13,190 nt of DNA. It comes from Candidatus Aenigmatarchaeota archaeon. GTDB taxonomy: Archaea; Aenigmatarchaeota; Aenigmatarchaeia; QMZP01. The stretch lies in contig DAOUYM010000014.1 of the NCBI GenBank assembly GCA_030666115.1, positions 1 to 13,190 on the forward strand. Direction: 5' to 3'. The notes beneath the pieces were generated by a model. That model made no database searches, was not told the origin of the DNA, and was given only the letters and a program-made list of their open reading frames with translations. This document shows, one piece after another, positions 1 to 5,301 of the stretch. The first letter of the stretch is position 1, and every line of letters starts with the position of its first letter. The position numbers and the translations under genes are program-made.

Positions 1-1082
1 AATCTACAATTACTGCCATATTTCTTTCCAATAGTCTTGAATGCAGTTTCAATACATTTATAATCACCATCGAAAATAATCGGTATTTTGTCACTTTCAA
101 TATTCATACTAGTAAAAGAATTCGCATATGTTTTCTGTAAATCTATTGATTCAAATAGATACCTTGAAATGAAATCAGCAGTACCAATCCCATGGGCATT
201 ACCACCCGATTCTTCTGATAACCTCCGAAGGTAGACTCTTCTTGCAACCCTTTCTTTACCCTTTCCACCACCCACAACACAAGTATCAATACCACCCCCA
301 CTATAATTTTTCCCCATAATATCCACAATTAGCAAATCGGTTTCACTAAATGGTAATGTTGGGATGTTTTGTTTAGCAATTTTCAACATTTCTGGTTCCT
401 CAGAAAGCACTTTTTCAGATGATACCAATCTAATATCATATGTTTGACTCATGCAATCTTCTATAACACCTACAAAAAAACTCCATGGTAGGCCTTTGAG
501 TATTAAGTTACCGGATTTTAGCACTGTTTCTTCGAAACCATAATCTTTTATTACTCTATGAAAAATTTCTGCACCTTTTGGACCACCCAAACCCGCGGTT
601 ATTAATTTCAATAGACCGCTCTCTATTTTTCCAGAAAATCTATGATGTGGTTTGACCCTATTTATACCAGCTAAATAATCCATTCCTCTCACCGATGAAC
701 TTACAATAACCGGTCTACCATTAAATTTTCCCATTTCCAGATAATCAGTTGAAGTGATTATTTCTGAACCGGATGTTTCCTCTGTTATTCCATAGGTCTT
801 AAGAATTTCTAATTGACCTTCCCGTGTTCCATTCCCATGACTACCCATTGCAGGAATTATATATGTTCGATTACCATTTTTTCTCAAAAAATCTGTAACT
901 GTTGATAATGTATTTCTAATGTTTCTAATACCTCTGCTACCCACTAGTATTCCAATTTCTTTATTTTCAAGAGGATATTCTTTGTTATAACTTTCTAATT
1001 CTCTCTCAAGCCCGCTTAGTAATTCTCTAAATTCTCTGGATACGTGTTTTGAAGTACACTTGTATAACGCTAGTTTTGACAT
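1..1082 (-). CDS. LarA-like (DUF2088, lactate racemase superfamily) protein, C-terminus beyond window
   Basis: Reading the minus strand from the ATG at 1082 gives 360 codons without a stop, running off the left edge. The protein starts MSKLALYKCTSKHVSREF. Residues about 42-180 look like the N-terminal domain of the LarA superfamily, whose founder is a nickel-pincer lactate racemase. A GSRGI segment is followed by PAMGSHGNGT (His82), which I align by eye with the LarA GFH segment (His108). NRVKPHHRFSGKIESGLLK (His146/147, Lys159) aligns with the LarA ESHFFAGFSGGRK region, and His175 may be a further ligand. The family therefore rests on motif-level similarity and the substrate is unknown. Only five bases separate this ATG from the stop of the upstream gene, so the two are almost surely co-transcribed. 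Codons favour A/T in third position, unlike the right half of the window. Homologues are a little over 400 residues as I recall, so perhaps 60 residues are missing. A related DUF362-like enzyme cannot be excluded. Confidence 0.7.
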   Translation of the reverse strand, partial: MSKLALYKCTSKHVSREFRELLSGLERELESYNKEYPLENKEIGILVGSRGIRNIRNTLSTVTDFLRKNGNRTYIIPAMGSHGNGTREGQLEILKTYGITEETSGSEIITSTDYLEMGKFNGRPVIVSSSVRGMDYLAGINRVKPHHRFSGKIESGLLKLITAGLGGPKGAEIFHRVIKDYGFEETVLKSGNLILKGLPWSFFVGVIEDCMSQTYDIRLVSSEKVLSEEPEMLKIAKQNIPTLPFSETDLLIVDIMGKNYSGGGIDTCVVGGGKGKERVARRVYLRRLSEESGGNAHGIGTADFISRYLFESIDLQKTYANSFTSMNIESDKIPIIFDGDYKCIETAFKTIGKKYGSNCR

Positions 1083-1087
1083 AAAAA

Positions 1088-2440
1088 TCAGGTAGAATTT
1101 AAATCATGACAGTATAACCTTGCAGCATCTCCCAAAGAGTTGTATAATTCGTCCATGCTTCCTTCATTACTAATCACAATATCTGCAATATTTTTGATTT
1201 CATTGGCTCCCTCTTCTATCATTTTTCCATCTCTTCTTTCTATTTCAGCCAATGCATCTCTAAAAGAAATTTTATTTATTTCACTTAATCTAAGAGCCCG
1301 CGTCTCTTCACCTACATCAATGAATATTAGTCTTGTCCTGTCACTCATTCTATCGCGGATACTGCTTAGAACTTCGGGATTAGCCAGACTATCAACTGAG
1401 CAAAAAGCAATATTATCCTTATTTGCGACAGTGGTAAGTCCGTCAGCGAAGGTTTCTCCTAGTCTATAACCCCCTTCGCTATAAAGTAAATCTTGGACCA
1501 TATTACTTGGCTTCAGTGATGGTATGTCGTTATACAGAAAGTCTCTAATTGCCTTTTGCGAAGCAATTTTGTCAAATTTAAGTCGCTTCACTCCAATGGA
1601 ATCGAGATACTTTCCAGCACTTGTTTTACCACACCCACTCAATCCAGAGAGCATAAGAGCCATATTTGGCAGTTCCTTCTCGACATTGGTCATGTCATGT
1701 AAAAAATAATGTCCAAAATCTTCAATGAATTTGTCCGATTCCTTAAGCAGTCGTATCACTTCCTCTTCACTAAGATCGTCAAACCGGTAGCGAATACTAT
1801 CGAATCTGGAAAGTGATGTACAGTCCATTCCGGTAAAAATTGATATTGCCGAGTCAGCTGTATCTGAATATGTTACAGGTAAGATTCCTTTCATTTTCAG
1901 TGCATCTTTAACCATCCCAAAAGCCGTTCGCACGTTGAGAAAGAGGTTGGTCCTTGTATCTTCATTACCAGCATCCTTCCTTTTTTTCCCAACCAAATAT
2001 TGAACCCTGCGGATATAATCCCTTGTGGCGTAGCTTGATGACACATTCTCCCAGCAACCCGAGAAGATGTCTTCGCCATAGAGCACTTCATACATCCCTT
2101 CTTTCATCTCCTGAAGAAGACTGAAAGTCTTGTCACCTTGGGTATACAATTCCCTTGTTACTGAAGGCCTTTCATCATATCTTATAAGGTCGCAACCCAC
2201 TTTTTTAAACCCGTAACGAGCGGTTATTTCCTTCAAAAACGTCTTGAGTTGCCGTTGGTCTTCAAATCCTATCGAATCGATAACAGCCATCGCATCGATG
2301 TCACTCCAACCAGGTACTATTGTGTTCTTCACAACGCTTCCTCGAAGCACCACACTTTTCAATCTTTCTCCAAAGTATCCTTTAAGGTAATTAACCATTT
2401 CCTGTACACATGAATAGTAGGCTTCAACCACATTAATCAC
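1088..2440 (-). CDS. Nucleotidyltransferase-P-loop kinase fusion protein
   Basis: A 450-residue two-domain protein. Residues about 20-95 carry the polymerase-beta-type nucleotidyltransferase signature: Gly34-Ser35, then Asp47-x-Asp49 (WSDIDAMAVID), with Asp84 a candidate third metal-binding carboxylate. Residues about 100-250 are a helical region. From about 258 to the end lies a P-loop kinase domain with a clear Walker A (GLSGCGKTS, Lys272). Its C-terminal pattern (RRDGKMIEEG, then IADIVISNEGSMDELYNSL) resembles dephospho-CoA kinase and UPF0200-type archaeal kinases. The protein could transfer a nucleotide and phosphorylate a small molecule, but its substrate cannot be read from sequence. 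The ATG at 2440 lies inside the end of the thymidylate-kinase-like gene (8-base overlap), which implies translational coupling. A toxin-antitoxin or aminoglycoside-type nucleotidyltransferase is a weaker alternative, because the fused kinase and the operon partners suggest metabolism. Confidence 0.8.
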   Translation of the reverse strand: MINVVEAYYSCVQEMVNYLKGYFGERLKSVVLRGSVVKNTIVPGWSDIDAMAVIDSIGFEDQRQLKTFLKEITARYGFKKVGCDLIRYDERPSVTRELYTQGDKTFSLLQEMKEGMYEVLYGEDIFSGCWENVSSSYATRDYIRRVQYLVGKKRKDAGNEDTRTNLFLNVRTAFGMVKDALKMKGILPVTYSDTADSAISIFTGMDCTSLSRFDSIRYRFDDLSEEEVIRLLKESDKFIEDFGHYFLHDMTNVEKELPNMALMLSGLSGCGKTSAGKYLDSIGVKRLKFDKIASQKAIRDFLYNDIPSLKPSNMVQDLLYSEGGYRLGETFADGLTTVANKDNIAFCSVDSLANPEVLSSIRDRMSDRTRLIFIDVGEETRALRLSEINKISFRDALAEIERRDGKMIEEGANEIKNIADIVISNEGSMDELYNSLGDAARLYCHDLNST

Positions 2441-3038
2441 ATATCGTGTTCAATATACCCTTTATTATAGAATCCACATTTTGTGTAGCATCCATTACAA
2501 GAAGGTCTTCATAATCCTGCTTCACAAAATTTATAGAATATTCAAGGTTCTTAAGATATTGCCTGTATTGGTTATCGTATCCAGCATCAGTTCCTCTGGT
2601 AGCGTATAGTGACACAGGAAACGTTAGCAATATTATGTCATCAGAAAGTTCCCTATAACCGATATCATAATTTAGTTCTTTCACTACATTGAAAGCGTCA
2701 TCGAGTTGCATGCATTGTTTTGTCATGAAATGTGACATACACGCAGAAAATTCAGTGAGATAGCCCCGGTCGATAAGACTCAGTGAATCGCTGGCTTCGC
2801 ACAATGAGTCCCTGTCCCTATATGCCGTGAGCAGAACACTTACGACTTCTACAGGACTTTCATGTTTATACCATTGAATAAACTCATCTTTTGGTGGAAA
2901 AAGGTCAGGTCTTACATCCCATGGATGTGATGGTATGTAAACGTCTATATTTTTCGCTTTTAAATAATCAGAAATTCCCCGGACGATTGTTGTCTTCCCA
3001 GAATTATCAATACCATTTATACCAATTATCCTAGGCAT
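2433..3038 (-). CDS. Thymidylate-kinase-like P-loop nucleotide kinase
   Basis: A 201-residue protein, about the length of thymidylate kinases. Walker A is at residues 9-16 (GIDNSGKT, Lys15), very close to the family's GIDGSGKT. The Asp-Arg signature of the nucleotide-binding site is at 90-91 (SLIDRGYLTEFSA). A Thr-Arg-Gly-Thr-Asp segment (ATRGTDAGYD, about 157-166) sits where a LID would be. The family phosphorylates dTMP to dTDP. The surrounding positions are divergent and the gene sits in an accessory-looking operon, so it may act on another nucleotide or a nucleotide-like metabolite rather than be the housekeeping enzyme. It is the first gene of the operon. A TATA-like box lies 22-30 bases before the ATG and no Shine-Dalgarno sequence is visible, so the transcript is probably leaderless. 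Confidence 0.8.
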   Translation of the reverse strand: MPRIIGINGIDNSGKTTIVRGISDYLKAKNIDVYIPSHPWDVRPDLFPPKDEFIQWYKHESPVEVVSVLLTAYRDRDSLCEASDSLSLIDRGYLTEFSACMSHFMTKQCMQLDDAFNVVKELNYDIGYRELSDDIILLTFPVSLYATRGTDAGYDNQYRQYLKNLEYSINFVKQDYEDLLVMDATQNVDSIIKGILNTICD

Positions 3039-3058
3039 AATTATTAATCAATAATAAG

Positions 3059-3068
3059 TTTTTTAAAA
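3059..3068 (-). promoter_or_regulatory. TATA-like box of the kinase operon
   Basis: On the minus strand this reads TTTTAAAAAA and lies about 21-30 bases upstream of the ATG at 3038. That is where an archaeal TATA box sits for a leaderless transcript. There is no ribosome-binding site in between, which agrees with leaderless initiation. The call rests on spacing and composition in an A/T-rich stretch, so it is only moderately secure. Confidence 0.45.
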
Positions 3069-3104
3069 GCGTTGGAGCAAGAATTCTGAGGAATTTAGAG
3101 AAAT

Positions 3105-3243
3105 AGTCGCATAGGGCGGGAACCCTACGGAATTCATTCCGTAGATGGAGCGCATGTTTTTTCTGTGAAGAAAATAAAAAATAACGGGGAGCGAAACCTG
3201 CCCCGTTACAGGATAGACTCAATTAGATGTAGGTTTCGCGACT
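3105..3243. ncRNA. Candidate structured RNA or palindromic element (hairpins plus possible pseudoknot)
   Basis: Most of the gene-free stretch 3039-3300 is taken up by nested inverted repeats. CTACGGAA (3125-3132) pairs perfectly with TTCCGTAG (3137-3144) around a TTCA loop. TAACGGGG (3182-3189) pairs perfectly with CCCCGTTA (3201-3208) around an 11-base loop. Within that loop GCGAAACCT (3191-3199) is an exact complement of AGGTTTCGC (3231-3239), the pattern of an H-type pseudoknot. AGTCGC (3105-3110) and GCGACT (3238-3243) could close the whole element, although this competes with the pseudoknot at 3238-3239. A TAGGG/CCCTA pair (3112-3116, 3123-3127) is an alternative to the first hairpin. 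The strand is unknown. It could be a small RNA, a leader of the downstream gene, or the palindromic end of a lost mobile element. I do not recognise the family. Confidence 0.4.
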
Positions 3244-3268
3244 TCTTAAAGTTTCGGGGGCTGTGATT

Positions 3269-3278
3269 AATTTAATTA
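3269..3278 (+). promoter_or_regulatory. TATA-like box before the GNAT pseudogene
   Basis: A TTTAATTAA-like stretch lies about 23-32 bases before the ATG at 3301. This position fits a leaderless archaeal promoter, so the pseudogene may still be transcribed. The surrounding DNA is A/T-rich, so the evidence is weak. Confidence 0.35.
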
Positions 3279-3300
3279 ACCTATACTTCAACTAATTAAT

Positions 3301-3740
3301 ATGAGGATCAGGAAAGCAATTAAGCAAGACATAGAAACCTGTGCAAATATTCAGAAAGAAACACTCAAAATTCCAAAGAAAACACTTATCAATGATTTGG
3401 ATAATCAATTTAATGATCCGTGCTTTTTCTTCTATATTATCGAAAAAAGTAGACAAATTATTGGATTTATAACTGCGAAAACTATCAAATGGAACAAATC
3501 TGTTTATCTTAAAATATATTCATAAGGAGATCCTACTGGAACAAAGGTATATGATCAAGATTATTAAAATTAACCAAGAAAATTGCAAAGGAAGAAAAAG
3601 CGACCAGAATATTCTTGGATACATGAACAGAGCAAGTAAAATTCTACGCAAAGAATGGTTTCGAGGTAGCAGGCTTCATCAAAGACTGGTCAGTTAGTGA
3701 ACGCAACAATGATTCGGTTATTATGAGCTATAAACTATAA
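3301..3740 (+). pseudogene. Decayed GNAT-family N-acetyltransferase
   Basis: The open stretch 3301-3525 encodes a GNAT N-terminus (MRIRKAIKQDIETCANIQK, then IIGFITAKTIKWNKSVYLKIYS). Homology continues beyond the TAA at 3523 in the same frame (GDPTGTKV), moves to a second frame (MIKIIK, from 3551), then to a third (LKLTKKIAKEEKATRIFLDT, from 3564). A TGA at 3624 interrupts that frame, which then runs TEQVKFYAKNGFEVAGFIKD...VIMSYKL to a TAA at 3738. The last part is the typical GNAT C-terminal segment (FYxKNGF). Two in-frame stops and at least two frame changes make a working enzyme very unlikely. GNAT enzymes acetylate amino groups using acetyl-CoA; the substrate here is unknown. The decay fits an accessory region under weak selection. 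Confidence 0.8.
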
Positions 3741-3773
3741 ACGTAAGCAAGCCCCCGAATTTCATCTAATCCC

Positions 3774-3784
3774 TTTATTTTTAA
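3774..3784 (+). promoter_or_regulatory. TATA-like box of the pilin gene pair
   Basis: The stretch TTTATTTTTAA lies about 24-34 bases before the ATG at 3808, the spacing expected for a leaderless archaeal transcript. No Shine-Dalgarno sequence precedes that ATG. The box falls just after the right arm of the inverted repeat. Confidence 0.45.
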
Positions 3785-3807
3785 TCCCTCATTGTTAAAT
3801 ATTAATC

Positions 3808-4197
3808 ATGAATCGTAAAGCCCAGGCAGCCACAGAGTTCATTATCCTGTTTATCATAGTCCTCGTTGTTCTTACCGCTACACTGTTCATGAGCGTGCAG
3901 AGATCCCAGGACCTTACCGATACCAGGGTAGAAATGGAGGCCATGGGCATTCTGAACAACGCAGCCAACAAGATAAACATAGCCTACCTCGAGGGCGATG
4001 GTTTCATGATAAATCTGACACTTCCTGATGAGATATTCGGCAGAAACTACACAATAATCATAAAATCCAATTACGTGAGCATTGCAGTCTCGAATGTGAC
4101 CTACTTCAAGCCCATCCTCACAGAGGACATAACAGGCAACCTGACCAAGGGAACCAATCTAATAAGGAACAGGAACGGGATAGTGGTGATATCATGA
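3808..4197 (+). CDS. Class III signal peptide (type IV pilin-like) secreted protein
   Basis: A 129-residue protein. It opens with a short basic leader and the prepilin motif MNRKAQAATEF, followed by one hydrophobic helix (about residues 12-30). This is the archaeal class III signal peptide, cut by a prepilin peptidase just before the helix, probably at Ala5/Gln6. The helix would anchor the protein in the membrane or pack into a filament core. The remaining roughly 95 residues are predicted to lie outside the cell and contain four Asn-x-Thr sequons (NLT, NYT, NVT, NLT), so N-glycosylation is plausible. The stop overlaps the next pilin-like start (ATGA), indicating a two-gene operon. No assembly ATPase or platform gene is in the window, so the filament type, if any, is unknown. 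Confidence 0.75.
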   Translation: MNRKAQAATEFIILFIIVLVVLTATLFMSVQRSQDLTDTRVEMEAMGILNNAANKINIAYLEGDGFMINLTLPDEIFGRNYTIIIKSNYVSIAVSNVTYFKPILTEDITGNLTKGTNLIRNRNGIVVIS

Positions 4198-4742
4198 GAA
4201 GTGCGAGTGATTCGGATGGGAATGAGAAGGGAGTGAAGCGGATGAGAATGAGAGGACAGCTGTGGTCAATGGATTTCGCAGTATCCCTTATAATATTCGT
4301 CCTGATGGCCGGCATGGTGGTGTTCGCCTGGAACTACACCATTCAGAACAGCACAGACCAGGTCAATTTCAATGTTCTTGAGAACGACGTGCTGATGATG
4401 TCGGATACCCTGATAAGGGTTCCTGGCCTGCCTGAAGACTGGAACGAATCCACTGTGAGGGTGATCGGGCTGGCAGATGAGGAGAACGTCCTGAACTCTA
4501 CCAAGGTCAAGCAGTTCGTGAACATGGACTACAGCATGATAAAGTCATTCCTGGGAATATCCAACCGTGAATTTTATTTCGAAATAAACTACCCTAACAA
4601 CACTGTAATGGAGATAGACGGGGTAAACCTTACCAAGGGAACACACCCTTCAATGGGGAACTCGAGTGTGGTGGTTCCGGCAGAAAGATATATCCTGATA
4701 AATGGAAAGATAGCCAAGATGGAGCTTCTGCTCTGGTTCTAA
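4194..4742 (+). CDS. Second pilin-like secreted protein
   Basis: The start used overlaps the upstream stop as ATGA and gives 182 residues. ATGs at 4242 and 4248 would give a shorter leader (MRMRGQLW), which looks more like a normal prepilin and is preceded by a purine-rich GAAGGGAG; the true start may be there. The motif RGQLWSMDFAVSLIIFVLMAGMVVF holds the likely prepilin cleavage site (Gly/Gln) and one hydrophobic helix. The outer part is polar, with about seven Asn-x-Ser/Thr sequons. Proteins with this head commonly sit in tandem with other pilin-like genes in archaeal genomes. Its 3' end meets the minus-strand small gene tail to tail with a 3-base overlap. Confidence 0.7.
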   Translation: MRSASDSDGNEKGVKRMRMRGQLWSMDFAVSLIIFVLMAGMVVFAWNYTIQNSTDQVNFNVLENDVLMMSDTLIRVPGLPEDWNESTVRVIGLADEENVLNSTKVKQFVNMDYSMIKSFLGISNREFYFEINYPNNTVMEIDGVNLTKGTHPSMGNSSVVVPAERYILINGKIAKMELLLWF

Positions 4743-5029
4743 AGGTCAATTTCGAGTATTTTGTACCTGATTCTTATCCTGTATCCCATTGCCTTGATCT
4801 TCTTCAGCACTGATTCCGGGGATTGCTCCTTCTTACCAGATCCTCTGCTCTGGCCCAATCCCCCGACAAACTCTTCCAGACCCAGCTCAATCGCCAGTAT
4901 AGGGTTCTTTATATCAACGATTATGTCCCTGTTGTGGAGCTTTATCTCTATTGCTGGCTTGTCACCTACGAATACCATAAAGTGAACTTTTCCAAAAATA
5001 GTCTCCAGTATGTCTTCTAGCAGACTCAT
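4739..5029 (-). CDS. Small protein of unknown function (96 aa)
   Basis: I do not recognise the family. The protein begins with a short amphipathic helix (MSLLEDILETIFGK), followed by alternating hydrophobic segments that look like beta strands (VHFMVFVG, PAIEIKLH, DIIVDIKNP, AIELGLEEF). Next come a Gly/Ser/Lys-rich linker (GGLGQSRGSGKKEQ) and a basic C-terminal helix and strand (KKIKAMGYRIRIRYKILEIDL). There is no signal peptide or membrane segment, so it is probably cytosolic. It starts eight bases after the stop of the 62-residue gene, and the two appear to form one transcript. Codon use is like the core genes. Its 3' end overlaps the pilin-like gene by three bases. Confidence 0.65.
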   Translation of the reverse strand: MSLLEDILETIFGKVHFMVFVGDKPAIEIKLHNRDIIVDIKNPILAIELGLEEFVGGLGQSRGSGKKEQSPESVLKKIKAMGYRIRIRYKILEIDL

Positions 5030-5037
5030 CCAAATCC

Positions 5038-5226
5038 TTACTTCTTTGACTTTGGTGGAACAAAAGTGAGGTCAACCTCTCCACTAAGCCTTATGACTAC
5101 TTTACCTATCTTGAAATGAACACCATCAAGGTTTACCTTTGCAGTGGCTTCCTTGCCCTGAAGCACATCCAGTAACTTTATTACCAGTTCCTCTTTGTTT
5201 TTTATTATCTCTTCAACCAATCCCAT
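5038..5226 (-). CDS. Small protein of unknown function (62 aa)
   Basis: The protein is MGLVEEIIKNKEELVIKLLDVLQGK followed by a strand-rich half (ATAKVNLDGVHFKIGKVVIRLSGEVDLTF) and a basic end, PPKSKK. Despite its size it is well supported: an ideal Shine-Dalgarno sequence (GAGGTG) precedes the ATG and it is tightly linked to the next gene. The layout, an amphipathic helix then beta strands, resembles the start of its 96-residue neighbour, with GKEATAKVNLDGVHFKIG roughly alignable to GDKPAIEIKLHNRDIIVDI; the two may be distant paralogues or partners. It is transcribed divergently from the HerA-type gene. Function unknown. Confidence 0.65.
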   Translation of the reverse strand: MGLVEEIIKNKEELVIKLLDVLQGKEATAKVNLDGVHFKIGKVVIRLSGEVDLTFVPPKSKK

Positions 5227-5231
5227 TTAAG

Positions 5232-5237
5232 CACCTC
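5232..5237 (-). promoter_or_regulatory. Shine-Dalgarno of the 62-residue gene
   Basis: The minus strand reads GAGGTG, with five bases between it and the ATG at 5226. It is one of the few strong ribosome-binding sites in the window. It implies that this gene has a leader, unlike the apparently leaderless neighbours, and supports the reality of a very short gene. Confidence 0.7.
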
Positions 5238-5269
5238 TTATCTGTATATTTCATTGATTATCGGTTCAG

Positions 5270-5279
5270 ATTTATTATT
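5270..5279. promoter_or_regulatory. Possible bidirectional TATA region
   Basis: The plus strand reads TTTATTATT at 5271-5279, about 24-31 bases before the HerA-type ATG, right for a leaderless transcript. Read on the minus strand as AATAATAAA, the same bases would start transcription near 5248, leaving a leader long enough to hold the GAGGTG at 5232-5237. One element may therefore serve both divergent units. Other TATA-like runs (5242-5251, 5288-5298) lie nearby, so the assignment is tentative. Confidence 0.4.
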
Positions 5280-5301
5280 GCATTAATCAAATATATAATA
5301 G

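Larger units (their letters stand above)
3253..3759. repeat. 10-base inverted repeat flanking the GNAT pseudogene
   Basis: TTCGGGGGCT at 3253-3262 reappears as its exact complement, AGCCCCCGAA, at 3750-3759. The left arm ends 38 bases before the pseudogene ATG and the right arm starts 10 bases after its last stop codon. The G/C-rich arms stand out in A/T-rich intergenic DNA. They may be short terminal repeats of a small mobile cassette, or may have arisen by chance. I see no convincing target-site duplication outside them. Confidence 0.35.

Noticed and set aside
1088..2440. Toxin-antitoxin reading of the nucleotidyltransferase domain
   Set aside because: There is no HEPN partner, and the fused kinase plus the operon neighbours point to small-molecule metabolism instead.
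3031..3222. A 63-codon minus-strand open frame before the kinase operon
   Set aside because: It runs through the hairpin elements, has no recognisable protein pattern or good ribosome site, and overlaps the likely operon promoter.
3215..3240. A CRISPR-repeat-like string ending in GAAAC on the minus strand
   Set aside because: Only one copy exists, there are no regularly spaced repeats and no cas genes; it is explained by the hairpin and pseudoknot pairing.
4739..5226. Possible gas-vesicle-like small proteins
   Set aside because: The short helix-then-strand pattern superficially recalls GvpA, but the conserved GvpA segments are not present and no other gvp genes are nearby.
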